A stretch of 64,000 nt of DNA from Persicaria tinctoria. Lineage: Eukaryota > Streptophyta > Magnoliopsida > Caryophyllales > Polygonaceae. The number at the start of each line of letters is the position of its first letter. Position 1 is the first letter of the stretch. The position numbers and the translations under genes are program-made. Shown piece by piece: positions 30,960 through 44,297 of this stretch. A model generated the notes under the pieces. The model saw only the letters and a program-made list of their open reading frames with translations, was not told where the DNA came from and did not search any database. The stretch spans positions 19,850,615-19,914,614 of the forward strand of contig JBANSL010000012.1 of NCBI GenBank assembly GCA_037127255.1, written 5' to 3'.

Positions 30960-32130
30960 AACTCCCCCACACTTAAGCTTCCCTAGTCCTCTAGCGAACT
31001 AGATTATAGCATAGAGATGGAGACTTCTTCATGTCTAAAACAAAAAAAAATTATACCATAACAAGCGCAAATTAAACATGAAAGAAGTAAACAAATTGTC
31101 ATAACTCCAACTCCCCCACACTTAAGCCTTTGCTTGTCCTCAAGCAATGAAAAACATAGCAATAACCAAACATCCCACAAACATATTCATCATGCATTCG
31201 CCTCATCAAAAGCAACATCAAATTTCAAATGAAGTACACAAGATCAAGTGAATAAACACATCTTAGCATGTATATAGCGATTAGAGCATAGAAGTAGAAT
31301 CATCCAACCTCACCAGAAATATGTGTTTCACTCATGCTCTCGTGTATTTAGGCTTTTAAGTTCAACTCTCAACTCAATCTAAAATGCAACTAAACTCATA
31401 GAAATTGACAACAATATCACCAATTCTCCACCGAAATGCCATTACTTGTGGGAAAACAATAAAGATAAACAAATTGGCTCTAGATCTCGATCTCTCTCTT
31501 TTATTTTTTCTTTTGGGTTTTTTTGTTCATTTTTTTTCTTTTGGCCTTGGTGTATTCCTTACGCGAGTTGCAAACATGGGTCTCATGAATGGACTCGGTC
31601 TATCAACACCTCAACCTACTTGAATAAAGTTCACTTGAACATCTTTTGACGTGAGTTGCAAACATGGGTGTCATGAATGAACCCAGTTACTCAATGATCA
31701 AACTTCCTTTCTTAGTGGATAGCTTTCGACACCGTTTTGTGCGAATCATACCCATGGGTGTCATGCGTAGATCCGATTACTAAGTGTCTCAACCATTGCC
31801 ACCTTATTTCACTCAAAACATGCAACTAAAGCCAAATATAAACATAAAAGCATAAAATCCCGCAAGCAACAAACATTTGAGTCGGTCTTGACGATAGATA
31901 ATGAAGTCAATATCAAGAGGTAGAAACATAAGGAGAGTAAATCACACATAAAAGAAAAAAGAGTTATATGATTCCAATAAGGCTAAAAAACAATCTCATG
32001 TGGTAGCCGGTCACACATATGAAAAATAAGACATAGAAACCACGTGGTAGCCGGTCACACATATGAAAAGGAGACAGTGAAGAAGCCAAAACATAAGCTG
32101 AAGAAGACAGACAAAAAGCATAAACAAAAG
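30960..32130 (-). mobile_element. Gypsy internal region upstream of the 3' LTR (non-coding part)
   Basis: Two AAGTGTGGGGGAG tracts occur, at about 30973 and 31125 on the minus strand. The second is preceded by ATTGCTTGAGGACAAGCAAA. Further in lie three CATGGGTGTCATG-type repeats (31578, 31665, 31755), each beside a GTGAGTTGCAAAC or GTGCGAATCATAC block. In this lineage the pol gene would lie beyond, but it is lost: the LINE begins at about 32140. A VAGCCGGTCACACATATG-like DNA block is duplicated at 32004 and 32047. Confidence 0.65.
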
Positions 32131-32139
32131 GGTGTAACG

Positions 32140-33820
32140 CCCAAGCCCATCACTCTAGACCTCACTGGCCCGAATGCACCTCCTCCACTGGCCCCTATCC
32201 AGAGTCATATCTTTCGAAAGGCTCAGCCGATTGAGGTCTTGTTGGATGACTTCTAGCCAGTTCTTCTTCGATCTTCCTCTTCCCTTACGGATAGATCTAA
32301 GCTCTAAGCTCTCACATCTTCGAACCGAAGCTGAAGAAGGTCTTCTACGAATGTGTCCATACCAACACACTTTGTACTCTCGTAGTTTGTCCTCTAAACT
32401 CGCAACTCCAACCTTACGTCTAATGTCGACATTTCTGATTATGTCAAGGCTCGTGTGCCCACACATCCATCGCAACATTCTCATCTCGGCCACAAATAAA
32501 TTCCGTTTTTGAGCTTTATATTAGGCCAGCACTCAGAGCCATAAAGTAAGGTCGGTTTGACAACCACCTTGTAGAATTTACCTTTCAGATTAGCTTAAAC
32601 TTTCATGTCACATAACACCCCCAACGCTCTTCTCCATCTAAGCCATCCAACCTGGATACGATGATCAATATCCCTGTCGATACCCCCAACGTTCCAAACG
32701 AATGATCCAAGGTACTTAAAATAATCTTTCCGGGGACACAATCGTCCCCCAATAGAACTGAAGTCCCTGGATCGATGTCCCCTCCCAAACAAAACTCAAC
32801 ATATTCGGTCTTTATCCTACTCAATCTGAAACCTCTGGACTCTAGCACCCCTCTCAAGCTTTCTAGCCTGCGAGCCAAACCTGATCTAAAGTTGTCCACT
32901 AGCACAATGTCGTATGCAAATAGCATACACAAAGGAACCTCTTCTTGAAGTGGGGAAGAAAGTGTATCCATAACGAGAGTAAATAGAAGCGGACTCAGAG
33001 CTGAACCCTGGTGAAGTCCCACTCGAATCTGGAAAAACTCTTAATCTCCACACGAGGTTTTAACGCTAGTCAGTGACCCATCGTACATATCTCTAATAAC
33101 TCTAATATACGTCCCCGACACTTCCTTTTCTACCAATTAGCATCTCCAAAGCAGCTCTCTCGAGACCTTTTCATATGCCTTTTCTATATCAATGAAGGCC
33201 ATATGCATATTCTTCTTCCTATCCTTGTGCATCTCTATCGATTGCCTTAACAAGTGAATAGCTTCAATAGCTTATCTACCAGGCATGAAGTCAAATTGTT
33301 TCTTAGAAACATGAACAACCCTCCAAAGTCCTGCCTCTATAACTCTCTCCCATAATTTCATCGTATGACTCTGCGGTTTGATATCTCTGTAGTTACTGCA
33401 GCATTGTACATCCCCCTTTATTCTTGTAGACCGGGACCAACATACTAAGCCTCCATTTTGAATGCATTTTAGATGACCTAGAATTGCATTGAAAAGAGAA
33501 GTTAGTCAGATCAAACCTTTGGCCCCTAACCATTTCCATACATGCCCCGGAATGTCGTCAGGACCCGAAGCTCTATGATTTTTCGACTTACAAACAACTC
33601 CTTTAACCTTCTCTATTGAGATGCGCCGATGGAAACCGAGATCACTACGTTCTGAAACATTGGGGCTCCCATACGAAGAGAAGAAATCCTCATTGAACAA
33701 ATATGAGAAGTATGTCTGCCATCTTTCCTTAATCCGTTGATCATCAACCAACACTTGACCGCTCTCATCTCTGACACATCTGACACTATCGAGCAACATC
33801 AATAAGTTCCTAAACATAAC
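32140..33820 (-). pseudogene. RTE-type LINE, 3' half of reverse transcriptase ORF
   Basis: Minus-strand frames give, in order: VKGVVCKSKNHRASGPDDIP (33600 area), a middle part broken by stops, GLHQGSALSPLLFTLVMDTL (33020), FAYDIVLVDNFRSGL where the catalytic FADD motif has become FAYD, SRIKTEYVEFCLG, and the typical C-terminal MRMLRWMCGHTSLDIIRN and GRGRSKKNWLEVIQQDLNRL ending near 32155. The mutated active site and frame changes show that it is dead. It is the same family as 7375-13590 and keeps the 3' end that copy lacks. Confidence 0.85.
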
Positions 33821-33829
33821 TCAGAAAAA

Positions 33830-34019
33830 CTTGGGAAATCAAACCTTTACCAAAGTTGTTATTGTTTGGTGGAGTACCTGGTTCTTTCGCAACAAAGCTC
33901 TATTTAACAACATCAAGCTTGACCACATAGCAATCGCATCACATTATGTGGAACAAATTTATAACTGGAATATGGCAACGGAAACTGACGAAGACCACTG
34001 CACAAGCAAGGACAACTAA
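33830..34019 (+). pseudogene. L1 LINE C-terminal fragment
   Basis: The frame reads KVVIVWWSTWFFRNKALFNN, the W..W..RN...F pattern found after the zinc-knuckle (zf-RVT) region of plant L1 ORF2. It ends after about 60 codons. A 27-bp block (CCAAAGTTGTTATTGTTTGG) at its start recurs at about 34099, next to the OTU fragment. Confidence 0.5.
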
Positions 34020-34149
34020 ACACAAAAGGCCTTTGACAATAAAATGGAACAAGCCTCCAACTAACTAGCACACACTAAATTTCAATGGTGCTTTCTTGCC
34101 AAAGTTGTTATTGTTTGGTGAAGTACTTGATGATGTGTTTGGAGGGTTT

Positions 34150-34835
34150 AACTAGGGTCGAAACAACGTTGATCCCTTCATGCTCGGACATATTCAGAGT
34201 GTTAGGGACACTATTGAAGATGGTCATTGTGGCTACCGTGCTTTAGCGTCATTGACATCACCGATCGGTGAGTCTGCTTTCCCAGAACTGAAAGCGTTAT
34301 TATGCAATCACTTGGAGGATCACACAGATCTCTATGCAGGTTGTTATATGGGAGGGTACACATTGCAGTAGTTCATCGATAGCCAGAGATGGACGGCACT
34401 TGTGCATGGTGATAGGAGACGTTGGATAGAGCTACCCATCATGGGTTTAGTATTTGCAATGGTATATCATATTCCTCTCGCCGTCCTAGCTTGGCATCAT
34501 CCGTTCACATGTCTCCCCATGTCCTCGCCGACACTTGGTAACAACCCTCAATCAGCAACCCTTGGTTTAGCCTGCATCGGAAACCAAGACCATTTTGCCG
34601 CGGTACGACTTCAAACGTCTTATATTACCTATTCTTACTTTTCATCTATATTTTAATACTCTAACTCTAATTTTCCATTCTCATAGGTTTTCTTGCATCC
34701 TAACGCTTCTATTCCGCCGCCTACGCCAGAATGGGTTGCATATCATCAACCGATCGTCGATGGATGAAATGCTCCTTTTCAAGCTCAGTTTGATAGATTT
34801 CGAGCCTTCCGTGTCGATGCCGGTCGGCCTTTACA
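34150..34835 (+). pseudogene. OTU-family cysteine protease fragment, MULE-associated
   Basis: The frame contains DTIEDGHCGYRALASLTSPI, the D-G-x-C active-site block of OTU deubiquitinase-like proteases. It continues with RRRWIELPIMGLVFAMVYHI after one stop and with IGNQDHFAA, where the catalytic His sits. A GT-AG intron at about 34608-34684 joins to VFLHPNASIPPPTPEWVAYH, after which a TGA replaces what should be Trp. OTU domains of this type occur in plant MULE transposase proteins. The gene is cut at 34835 by the CACTA element and resumes at 47786 for only about ten codons before a stop. Confidence 0.7.
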
Positions 34836-34859
34836 CAGTACAAAAAAAACAATTTAGCA

Positions 34860-35360
34860 TCGGCAATTTACCGTGGCGAAAAGCTGATCTGGGGTGGCAA
34901 AACCCATTTAGCCACGGACGTAGCCACGGGAAACTAGGGGTGGCCAAGTCTGCGGTGGAAAAATGATAATAGCTACGGATGATTGCCGTGGTGACCAACC
35001 TAGCCACGGCATAGCGGCGGAATAGCGACGCTTGTCCAAAGGAACCAAATTTCGCCACCCCAGAGAGTTGTCGTAGCTAGGTAAGTTTCATCCAACAATT
35101 TCCCACCCAAATTTGGCGCCATTCTTTCCCATTTTGCGACGGTCTTCTGCCGTGGCTACTAGAGTAGTACCCTAGTTCCAGCCAAAAATTTCCCTCCCTA
35201 ATTTGGCGCCAATTTTCACTAGTTTGCGACGGTAGAACGTCGTGGCTACGGTATGAAATTGTAAAAAGATATACCGCCAGAAATAAGGCGCCTTTTCACA
35301 CCTTGCCACGGGAAGAAACCGATGCTATTTTCCTCGACTATTTCTCCATCTCGCCACGGT
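34860..35360. repeat. Left subterminal GCCACGG / CCGTGGC motifs of the CACTA element
   Basis: At least a dozen copies of TTTGCCACGG-, TAGCCACGG- or CCGTGGC-like motifs in both orientations, matching those at 47515-47760. In En/Spm-type elements such subterminal repeats bind the regulatory transposase protein. 35370-36540 beyond them is AT-rich without a gene. Confidence 0.8.
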
Positions 35361-36543
35361 ATATAGCCGTTGCCAAGTGTAATGGCATCCCATTTTTCTC
35401 CTGTTTTCATTCTCATAATCCAAACCTATCCTAATGTGCCTAATCGAACATGTCCTAATGTGTCTATCAAAGTAACTTCACAAAAATTGTACAACCATAA
35501 CAATTCTTCCAAATTACATATTCAGATAAAGCAAAAGTGCATTCAACATTGTAATTACACCTAATTGTTTGAAAGGTCACACAAATGACTTATGCATTCA
35601 AAGTCTTCAATCTAAAGTTCAAACTTCCCGACAAAATGAGAATGTACTAACATAAAGCCAAAAATTGGGTGCAATGTCCTGATCTTGGTGCCAGTTTGAA
35701 TCCCCATTTCACCACTTCATTCAGCAAGCCTTTCAGGAGGGTCGTCACTACATGCATCATCTTCTTCTTCCACAGATTCATCATCATCTTCAGCGGTGAT
35801 CGGGGTCGGGGTCTTCAGTGCTTGATCGGGGGAGGATAAGAGAAGAGCTCCTTCTCCTATAGACTCTCTCTGATGGACACTATTCGTCTATAATAAAAAG
35901 AACATAAAAAAAGATTTATCGAAAGAAATAGACTCGACTTTATCTAACAAAAAAAATGTAGAGCATTCACTTGATTTATCGAGAGAAATAAAGTTCCCCT
36001 ATTCGGATCTTGAAAAAACAGTACATTCCAAACATTTAGTATAACATTCACTTGATTGTATAGGTCACTAGAACTAAGTGATAACATGACTCAAAGAGTT
36101 ATATATCCTTTGTATTTTATCTTTTTTTCCTTTCATCTTTTTAGTATAACAATACATACCAAAAAACAGTACATATCAAACACTTCCAGTGCCACAAGCC
36201 TATATGTATAATGCAATAACAGGAAGCCCCAATTCAAAAGAAATATGTAGTATATATATACAGATCTGAATTAAAGATTCAACGAGTTAGGATCGATCAG
36301 GCATTCAGAGATTTTCAGTATTTAAAAAACCATGGCATATGATGAATCGATCAGTGACTAAGACAATTCAATATATAATGGGTAAAAGTAGCATAACTAA
36401 ACACAAGAGTAGATGAATTGAATAATAAAAATCACGAGTCTGTCGTCTTATGGATATGGATGTGCATATGAAAATTGGATGAGAAGAAACACCTAAACAC
36501 TAAACACCATATGGTAATACCAAATAATTAATATAGCAAAAGT

Positions 36544-39270
36544 TCAACTAACCTGCACTTGTGATTGTGAGCTTCCCCTATCATTGCACCCAAAAGTCGT
36601 CATCAAGTCAGCTTTGAAGTCTATAAGTTTCTGTTCGACAATCTTTGTGAGGTTGTTAGCCACCTCTTTGAATTGGCTTAGCACGTCCTCATTGGAAATA
36701 GATTTGCTTGATGATCCTAGATACACCATACGAGGAGCGGCACTTGCACCATATGTCCGACAGTATCCATGGCCATCCTTTCCAACAACCCGATGGAATA
36801 TCTTGTCTTTGACGTCAGTTAGGTCTTTTTGATCCTCTAGTTCCAAACTTAATAGTGTGTTATAGTCCTTCTACATTATGACAATGCAAAAAGAACAATT
36901 TAAAGTGTGTCCGCACACGTAAGACACTTAAATAAATTTTGATATATACAAGGTCGAACAAACTTACAATAGCTTCAATAACGTCATGATCATCTTTGTT
37001 GCTAGATTTTATCCACACACTCATCTTATCAACCGGTTGGCCACTTTTATGCATCTAATTGAAAATGTGAAGGAAAAACTGATCAGATCAAATCCATCAG
37101 AAACGGACAGTGAGAATGTAAAGGAAAAACCGATGAGATGAAAATCTGACATGTAAAAGAAACACTGCCAGTAACAATGTCATCCGAATCATCAGATCAA
37201 AATCAAAACTAAGATAGCACATTGCATAGAGATCCAAGAGAAAATAATAATACTAACAAAAACCGCTCAAAATTGATCAGAAACAGATCAAATTTGACAT
37301 ATCTCAATGACAAAATATGATAACATATTCTATCACTCAAACGTCAAAACTCATTAAATCAGATGAGTTGTTATCCAACTTGGCAGAGTTAAAGAAGAAA
37401 GTGACGTGACCTCATGTCTAATTTCGGCATTTGATACTATATATTATAGAAAGCACTTAAAGCTTTTAATTATTTATACTCAAAGAAGGTGCAACTATAC
37501 ATGTACCTCATGTCTAATTTCGGCAAAAGACTTTCGACCGGTGACATGTGATGGTGCATGCTTATCTCGATTCATAGAGTTCTGCTGGGCATGTTCCTAT
37601 ATATATAAGAAGACATTGCACGAGAGGTCACTTAATATACAATAAATAAAATATAAGCACGTACAATATTATGTAATTAAGCAAAACCTCCGCCTTTGTG
37701 GTTCTCCAATATGCAATAAGAGCAAGTCAATCAGGTAATAAAACAGTCAGAGGATTCTTCTTCTCAAGATCTGGATCATCTATGAACTTAAAAAAAAAAT
37801 GCCTTCTTAGTTTTTGACTTGTAGTCCTTCCACGTGCTATTGCACGATCTTAGGCAAACCTCTTTATAACCGTTCGGAACATTCAACAAATTTCTCTACA
37901 AGTTGTAAACACCATTAAGTTAATTATAATGTGCCCTTGAATAATCTTAGAGTTGTTACATATTAGGTGAGAACACCATTAAGTTAAATACAAACGAGAG
38001 AACAGAGGAATTTATACATTACAACAACTTTAAAGAATATAAACGAGGGAACAGAATAATTTATACACAAGTTGTAAGGATGTGCAAATGTGAGGCTCAC
38101 CTCAACTTCTGCCCAGATACTTTCCTTTACGGAGTCATCTATACTGGTCCATTCCAAATGTGTCAATGGGAGTCTGTGTCCATCATGCACTATTATCCCT
38201 AGTTGAGCCTTCAAACGTTTGGCATTCTCCCCTACAGGTTGGCAGACTTCGTTGAATTCAACAGGGAATTTGGAACCAGTGTTCCAACCCGGCACACCCT
38301 TACTATGGCCTCGATGGGTAATGGGTTTAGCTTGAACTTAAAAAAAAAAACAGAAGAAGATACAAATGAAATTGACTTCAGTAAATAGCTTCCAACTGGA
38401 GCAGAAGAGCCTAAAATTAATTGAAACACTCATAACACACATGAAAATCAAGTTAAGTTTCACAAAATCTGAATGGTTCTTAAGTGTAGTTGATATATAG
38501 CCAATTAACATTCACTTAAAGATTCAAAATGAACAAACCCTAGCTATTTTTGTTCTATATAAATCCACCCTTACAGTAGTGCAATTTCCCAACTTAAAAT
38601 TCGGGACGAAGCATGGGAGTTAATGAGATGCAAAAGTACAAAGAGATGGATAAGAAGAAGTGGAAGACCTGAATGAAGTACAAAGAGCTTAAAATTGACT
38701 TCACTAAATATGTTGATTATGGTAAAACTGCATTACCAGGAGGATCTTCCACTAGAGCATCAGAATGAGCTTGAAGTTGACCTTGAACTTCAAAAAAAAA
38801 AAGAGTCATATGCAATATAATAGCTTCAAAATTTTGTTAAATTGCTTTCCATAATTTGTTTCAAACTGCATTACCATAAGGATCTTTAACTAGAGCAAGA
38901 ACCACACTGAGTTGAGCTTGAGATGGAGTTGAAAGCGGAGCACTAAGTAGAGCACTAAGTACTGGGACTGATGCATAGGGAGCGCTACTGCTGGGAAGCG
39001 CTGTAGCTGCTGATATCGAAGGTGGAGCGCTACTGATGGGAAGCGTTGTAGCTGCTGATATCGAAGGTGGAGCGCTACTTCTGGGAAGCATTGTAGCTGC
39101 TGATATCGAAGGTGGAGCACTAACGGGGACTGATGCAGCTACTGATGCCGATTATGAGGACCCGCCCTGGGAGGAAGCGGACTTTCTAGATACTAGGAAC
39201 TCGGACATGGTTCGCGGTCTACCGGGTCCGCCCTTTATTTCTTCATGTTTGCCTATAAAAATATAAAACC
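36544..39270 (-). pseudogene. CACTA second protein (Transposase_24, Ptta/En/Spm type), decayed
   Basis: Minus-strand exon-like blocks follow family order. MSEFLVSRKSASSQGG begins near 39215, followed by a Ser/Ala/Pro-rich region with three 15-residue repeats. WNTGSKFPVEFNEVCQPVGE and PLTHLEWTSIDDSVKESIW lie at 38295-38090. LIAYWRTTKAEV is near 37700 and QNSMNRDKHAPSHVTGRKSF near 37550. SGQPVDKMSVWIKSSN is at 37040. VGKDGHGYCRTYGASAAP and LSQFKEVANNLTKIVEQKL lie at 36790-36630. This is the DNA-binding TNPA-like partner of TNP2. Stops in the N-terminal and middle blocks suggest a pseudogene, although exact exon limits are uncertain. Confidence 0.75.
38985..39125 (-). repeat. Three coding tandem repeats of 45 bp
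   Basis: Units of 45 bp (GAGCGCTACTG, GGGAAGCG, GTAGCTGCTGATATCGAAGG on the plus strand) repeat three times. On the minus strand they encode SSAPPSISAATALP-like 15-residue repeats within the N-terminal low-complexity region of the CACTA second protein. The frame is kept through all three units. Confidence 0.85.
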
Positions 39271-39339
39271 ATTTGTGTAAGATTACAAACCAAAGTTATT
39301 AGATAAAAAATAAAATAATGTATCATAACCAAGAAAGTA

Positions 39340-42300
39340 TCATAAAAGTTATCATAATAGATAAGAGTACACTAGACCATCAAAACCAGTAAAGAGCACA
39401 ATATGATCATGAAAGTAAATAATGGTTAATCCATATCCTCTATCCAATAAGAGTATCATTATCCACCAACTCCGTTCTTGTATCAATCTCATCATCAACA
39501 TCCACATGGGAATACTCTTTTGATTCCACTTCCTCAACAGTAAACCACCCATGTCCAGTAGGATCCGGGTTATTACCACACTTGACGTGCTTGAGATGAG
39601 AATATAAACGGCTCATCCCCAACTCGATCTTGCAAGTACAATAATTTGTGGAAGTTCACCAAGGTGAATTTAAAAGGGTCCAACATCACACCGGCTGAAG
39701 GATGTGCCTACTCACACCAAAATAATACATAGTTGATATCTACAGCATATGTAACCCTGATAATATCGGTTAATCTCTCGTAGTATGGTGTAGAATCTCC
39801 TTCTAAAAACACCCCACAATTTTTTCTTGTTCTTTTGTTGTCTAAACTTTTCAATTGAAATAAATACCCATTACAAGTGTATGAGGTCATCCTTGCTGCT
39901 ACGGGTGAAGGGGGTTAGAAAATGCCACAATTTCATCACTTACCATATCACCTGCTCGTAGCAATCCTTCCACCTATAATATTTAGTTAGGATTAGTAGT
40001 TGATGGTTGCAGAAGCAATTGAATCTTGGAGCATGATGTTAAGGGCATATGCGAAGTTGCCACTTACATGTGATTTAAACCATTCAGAAAACTCATTGAA
40101 ATGAGTTAATGCCACTGACTGATCGTTTGCCGTACGAATTTGATTTTTAATAAATATCAAATGTGCCCTTCACAAGATAAAATAGGAAAAAGGTTACCAA
40201 GGATCAATCGTAAATTGATAACCTTAAATGACTATCATTTGTACTTAAAATGCAATCAACTTACTTCAGATAGGGCGTCACTACATCAGTATGAAATAAG
40301 ACCCATCGATGTATTTGTGCTCGCGTTATTTCTGGAAGAATGAATGTCTTTCCCTTATTGTCATCGTCTGTTTTCCTTCTTGGAGGTCTCTGGGACTTGC
40401 TCTCCACATCTTCTAGATATTGAGCACAAAAGTTCATGCATTCTTCCATAACATACCCTTTCGCTAATGACGTTTCTGGGCATGCATGTTGTCTTACATA
40501 ATTCTTCAAAGTAAGGAGAAACCTCTCTATGGGGTACCTCCAACGAAACTGGATAGCCTCACCAATTACAGCTTCCTCGGCAAGATGTATCGGCAAATGC
40601 TCCATTACATCCATAAAAGATGGTGGAAATACTTTCTCAATCTCACAAAGAGTTATGGTAATGTCAGAACGACTTTCTTCCAATGTAGCACGAGAATTGA
40701 CCTTCGAGCACAATCCCTTGAAGAACTTCCCTACGTTAATCAGAATAGAAACCACATTCCTAGACAAGGAACTCCGTACACATAGTGGAATGAGCTTTTG
40801 GATAAGGATGTGATAATCATGGCTTTTAAACCCTCCAATGGAACGATCCTTTAAATTAACTCTCCGAGCAATATTGGAGCATGAACCATCAGGCATTCTT
40901 GCCTGGGATAAGGCTAGTAGAAACTTATCTTTCCCATCATTGTGCATCTCAAATTCAGCTCTCTCATAATACTCAGTATCTGTCTCCGTGCGCTTCACAT
41001 GGTACTCCTTTCGAATTCCCAAGCTTTCAAGGTCACGACGAGAAGAGTTGTTGTCCTTGGTTTTTCCTTTAACTCCCATGATTGTGTGCAGAACATTTTC
41101 GGCAAAGTTTTTCTCAGCATGCATCGCATCTATACTATGCGGTAGAAGATTGTCTTTCCAATAAGGTAGCTCAAACAAGATGCTTTTTTTCTCCCAATTA
41201 TGCTGTTTTTTTTTTATGGATCCTTTCCCGGTTTCTCAGGTCCCATCTTATGTCTCGCGATCATGTCTTGCTTTTTATAACAGGTAAGCACCCCATTCTC
41301 ATGAAGTTGTGACAGACGTTCAACCCCGGTCATTCTTGAAGGAGCTTCGGTAAATTCTCGTCCATTGTAGAAGGACTTTGCATCTCTTCGGTACTTGTGA
41401 TCATATGGCAGGAACCTCCTACTCTTCATGTAAGACCACTTGTGGCTAGCCTTCAAAAATGTTGCTCCTGACTTTGTGTTGCAATTTAGGCACCCATATT
41501 CACCTTTAGTACTCCATCCGGATAAGTTGACATAAGCATGAAAGTCGTTGATGGTCCACAGTAAAGCTACTCGCAATTGAAACATTTGGTTGGTGGAAGC
41601 ATCAAAAGTTTCTATGCCCACTTCCCATAGTTCCTTCAATTCATCAATTAATGGCTCCAAATACACATCTATCTTATCACCGGGCCCTTTCGGTCCACCA
41701 ATGAGCATAGAAAGATATATAAATGGTTGCTTCAAGATACACATGGGTGGCAAATTGTACGGAACTAGGATAACAGGTCATGTGCTATAGCTAACATTTT
41801 GATTCCCAAACGGACTAAATCCATCGGAGGCAATTCCTAGACGTACATTCCTTATCTCTGCTCCAAACGTCGGGTGTATAGCATCAAGATGCTTCCAAGC
41901 AGGAGAGTCTGCAGGGTGCCTGACCACACCATCATTCACACGCTTCAAGCAATGTCATTTCATAAGAGTTGTTGACTGCGCTGTAGCAAACAGCCTCTGC
42001 AATCTTGGTTTCAATAGAAAGTATCTTGCTTGTTGTGCAGCTCTTCGTGTTCCGGATTTTGAACCTCCAGCCGTTTCCCTCCATCGAGATGCATTGCATA
42101 TTGCACATTCATCTAGGTGTGCATCTTCATTTCGAAACAGCATACAACTATTAGGTGACACGCATCCACGGTTGTGAAAGTGAAACCTAAATCATCAACC
42201 AACTTCTGGGCTTGATAATAAGACTTAGGAAGGTTAACGTCGTCAGGCAAAGTCTCATCAAATATTGCTAACAACTCTTTAAAAGAGTTGTCTGTCCATC

Positions 42301-42835
42301 CGTGCAAACTTTTGGCTTGTAATAGGCGAACAACAAAAGACAAAGTTGTATGTTTCTTAGAACCGGGATATAGAGGTAGGTGCGCATCTTGCATCAGCTT
42401 CATAAACTACTTAGTGGTCTCAGTTGGCCCAGGATTAGCACCTACCCTCTCACCATCATCATTCTGATGTTCTACTGTAGGTATATTGGTGGTTCGTAAA
42501 GCATCTTCAACTAATCTAGCCATATCCACATCCATATACCCATCCACTACATATACCCCTTCACTCCTCTGTTGCGGTTCCTCAATCAGATCATCAATGC
42601 TCTCACCATGTTTAGTCCACAACTTATAGGCAACCCAAAATCCATTAGTCTGAAGGTGCTTCCGCACAACTTCCCTAACATACAACTGCCTATTTCTACA
42701 TTCCCTACAAGGACAGTATATGCAAGAACCAACATCCTTGTTGGCATATGCGAAGTCTAAAAATTCATCTAACTTAGCAAAATACGGCACGGAAACTCTA
42801 GTTCCCCAGTCAATCCATGACTTGTCTATAGGCAT
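39340..42835 (-). pseudogene. CACTA transposase, TNP2 type, decayed
   Basis: Domains run in the family order from 42835. The N-terminal Transpos_assoc domain reads SWIDWGTRVSVPYFAKLDEF and has Cys pairs in CIYCPCRECRN. The catalytic Transposase_21 region includes FRNEDAHLDECAICNASRW, IGGPKGPGDKIDVYLEPLID, YGCLNCNTKSGATFLKASHK and LPYWKDNLLPHSIDAMHAEK. The DUF4218-type segment reads VMEHLPIHLAEEAVIGEAIQ, and a DUF4216-type tail lies at 39890-39400 (FKFTLVNFHKLLY). Lesions visible: an in-frame stop near 42407, a frameshift near 42160, a stop near 41955 and another near 41780, and a frameshift at the T-run near 41205. Hence no functional enzyme. TNP2 proteins cut and join the CACTA ends. Confidence 0.9.
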
Positions 42836-42839
42836 TGTA

Positions 42840-44290
42840 ATGACCTATATATACACGAATTACTTACACCTACATCAAAGACGTACATAGCGCATATGAT
42901 GTCTTTGAAAGAAATACAGATAAGTATGAAGGTGAATACATGCATAGATAGACATATATGCAGAAACTGTTAAAGGTGATCTACTTTTGAAAGAAGTGGA
43001 TGAATACACTTCTGAGTGAGAATGTTCATATTGCTATAAGTATTACTCACGTTAAGGCATCCTATATTAGAGTTATTAAAACAAGTATAACCTTTTACCT
43101 TTTTTATGTAAAAGTATATGCTTTGTGTAATAGGTGATCTGTGTTTTGTATAGAGATGTGTACTTACAACATATAATTTTGTAAGTTTACTTATCTTCAT
43201 TGGTATATAACCTTTAGGGATATATTTTAACAAATGACTAAAGAATTGGGAACATTGATTGGGTGTTTTCGAGTATTATAAACAAAGTAAAGAAGCAATT
43301 GTACTAATTTGTAAGTTTACTTATCTGAATTGGTATACACAGTAGCTTTAGGGATATATTTTATGAAATGAGTAAAGAGGCAAGAATTATGAACACTTAA
43401 AGAGTGAATACAATTTACTGTCAACCAAGAATCGAGAACATGGATTGGGTGTTTTAGAGTGTTATAAACAAAGTATAGAAGCCAAAGAATACCTAAAACT
43501 TTCAGAAACAAAGCTCACAGTTCAACAGTAGTGGATCTATTGATTCTTCAAAAGTCGGGTGCTCTTGAAACTCAAGTACTTTCCCAAATTGGTAAGTATA
43601 CATGTACGCAATTGCACATACAATTTGAAGTCAGTAGGAAGAACATATATTTATAACCTATATTTATAATAAAAGGCCATAAAAGTACAAAAATATAGAA
43701 AATTCAGATTGGTTCTTTTATTACTTTTCCAAAAAAAATACCTTTATTATAATAAAAGGCCATAAAAGTCCAAAAATACAGAAAATTCAAAAACACAGAA
43801 TAATCAAAACTGCATGCATACAAATATACAGAAAAATAAAAAATGCAGAAAATTCAGAAAATACAGAAAAAGTTATATCACATGTTGAACAACCCCAATT
43901 TCAATAAATATATAATAGAAAATAAAGGATTAACCCATAAAAGTCCAAACAATCAGAAATACAGAAATTTCAGAAAGTAAAACATAAAAATATACAGAAA
44001 TTCAAAAGCAACATAAATGTAGAAATGTAAAAGCAACATAACTGTAGAATTTCATAAATCGGAAATTCATCCCCATCACATGTTGAATAGTTCAACCCCA
44101 ATTTGATAAATCAACAAGCAAAAATCAGCAATTCACCCCAACCCTCCAATCACATGTTCACATATTCAATAGTTTAACCATCTCTCTCAGAAATCCATAT
44201 ATTGCTTGGTAAGGGGTAAGAGTTCAGTAATTCCCATGAGGCATTCTACCATCTCTCTCACAACCCTCTCTCCCACAACCCTCTCCCCTT
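42840..44290. other. Inter-gene region between TNP2 and the Agenet gene
   Basis: Probable divergent promoter region of two genes facing away from each other. Contains repeated strings TTTGTAAGTTTACTTATC (43183, 43310) with nearby GGGATATATTTTA, and an AACACTT/GTGTTTT-rich stretch (43250-43470). The run 43690-44060 is AATACAGAAAATTCA-like and repetitive. No gene. Confidence 0.5.
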
Positions 44291-44297
44291 GAAAGAA

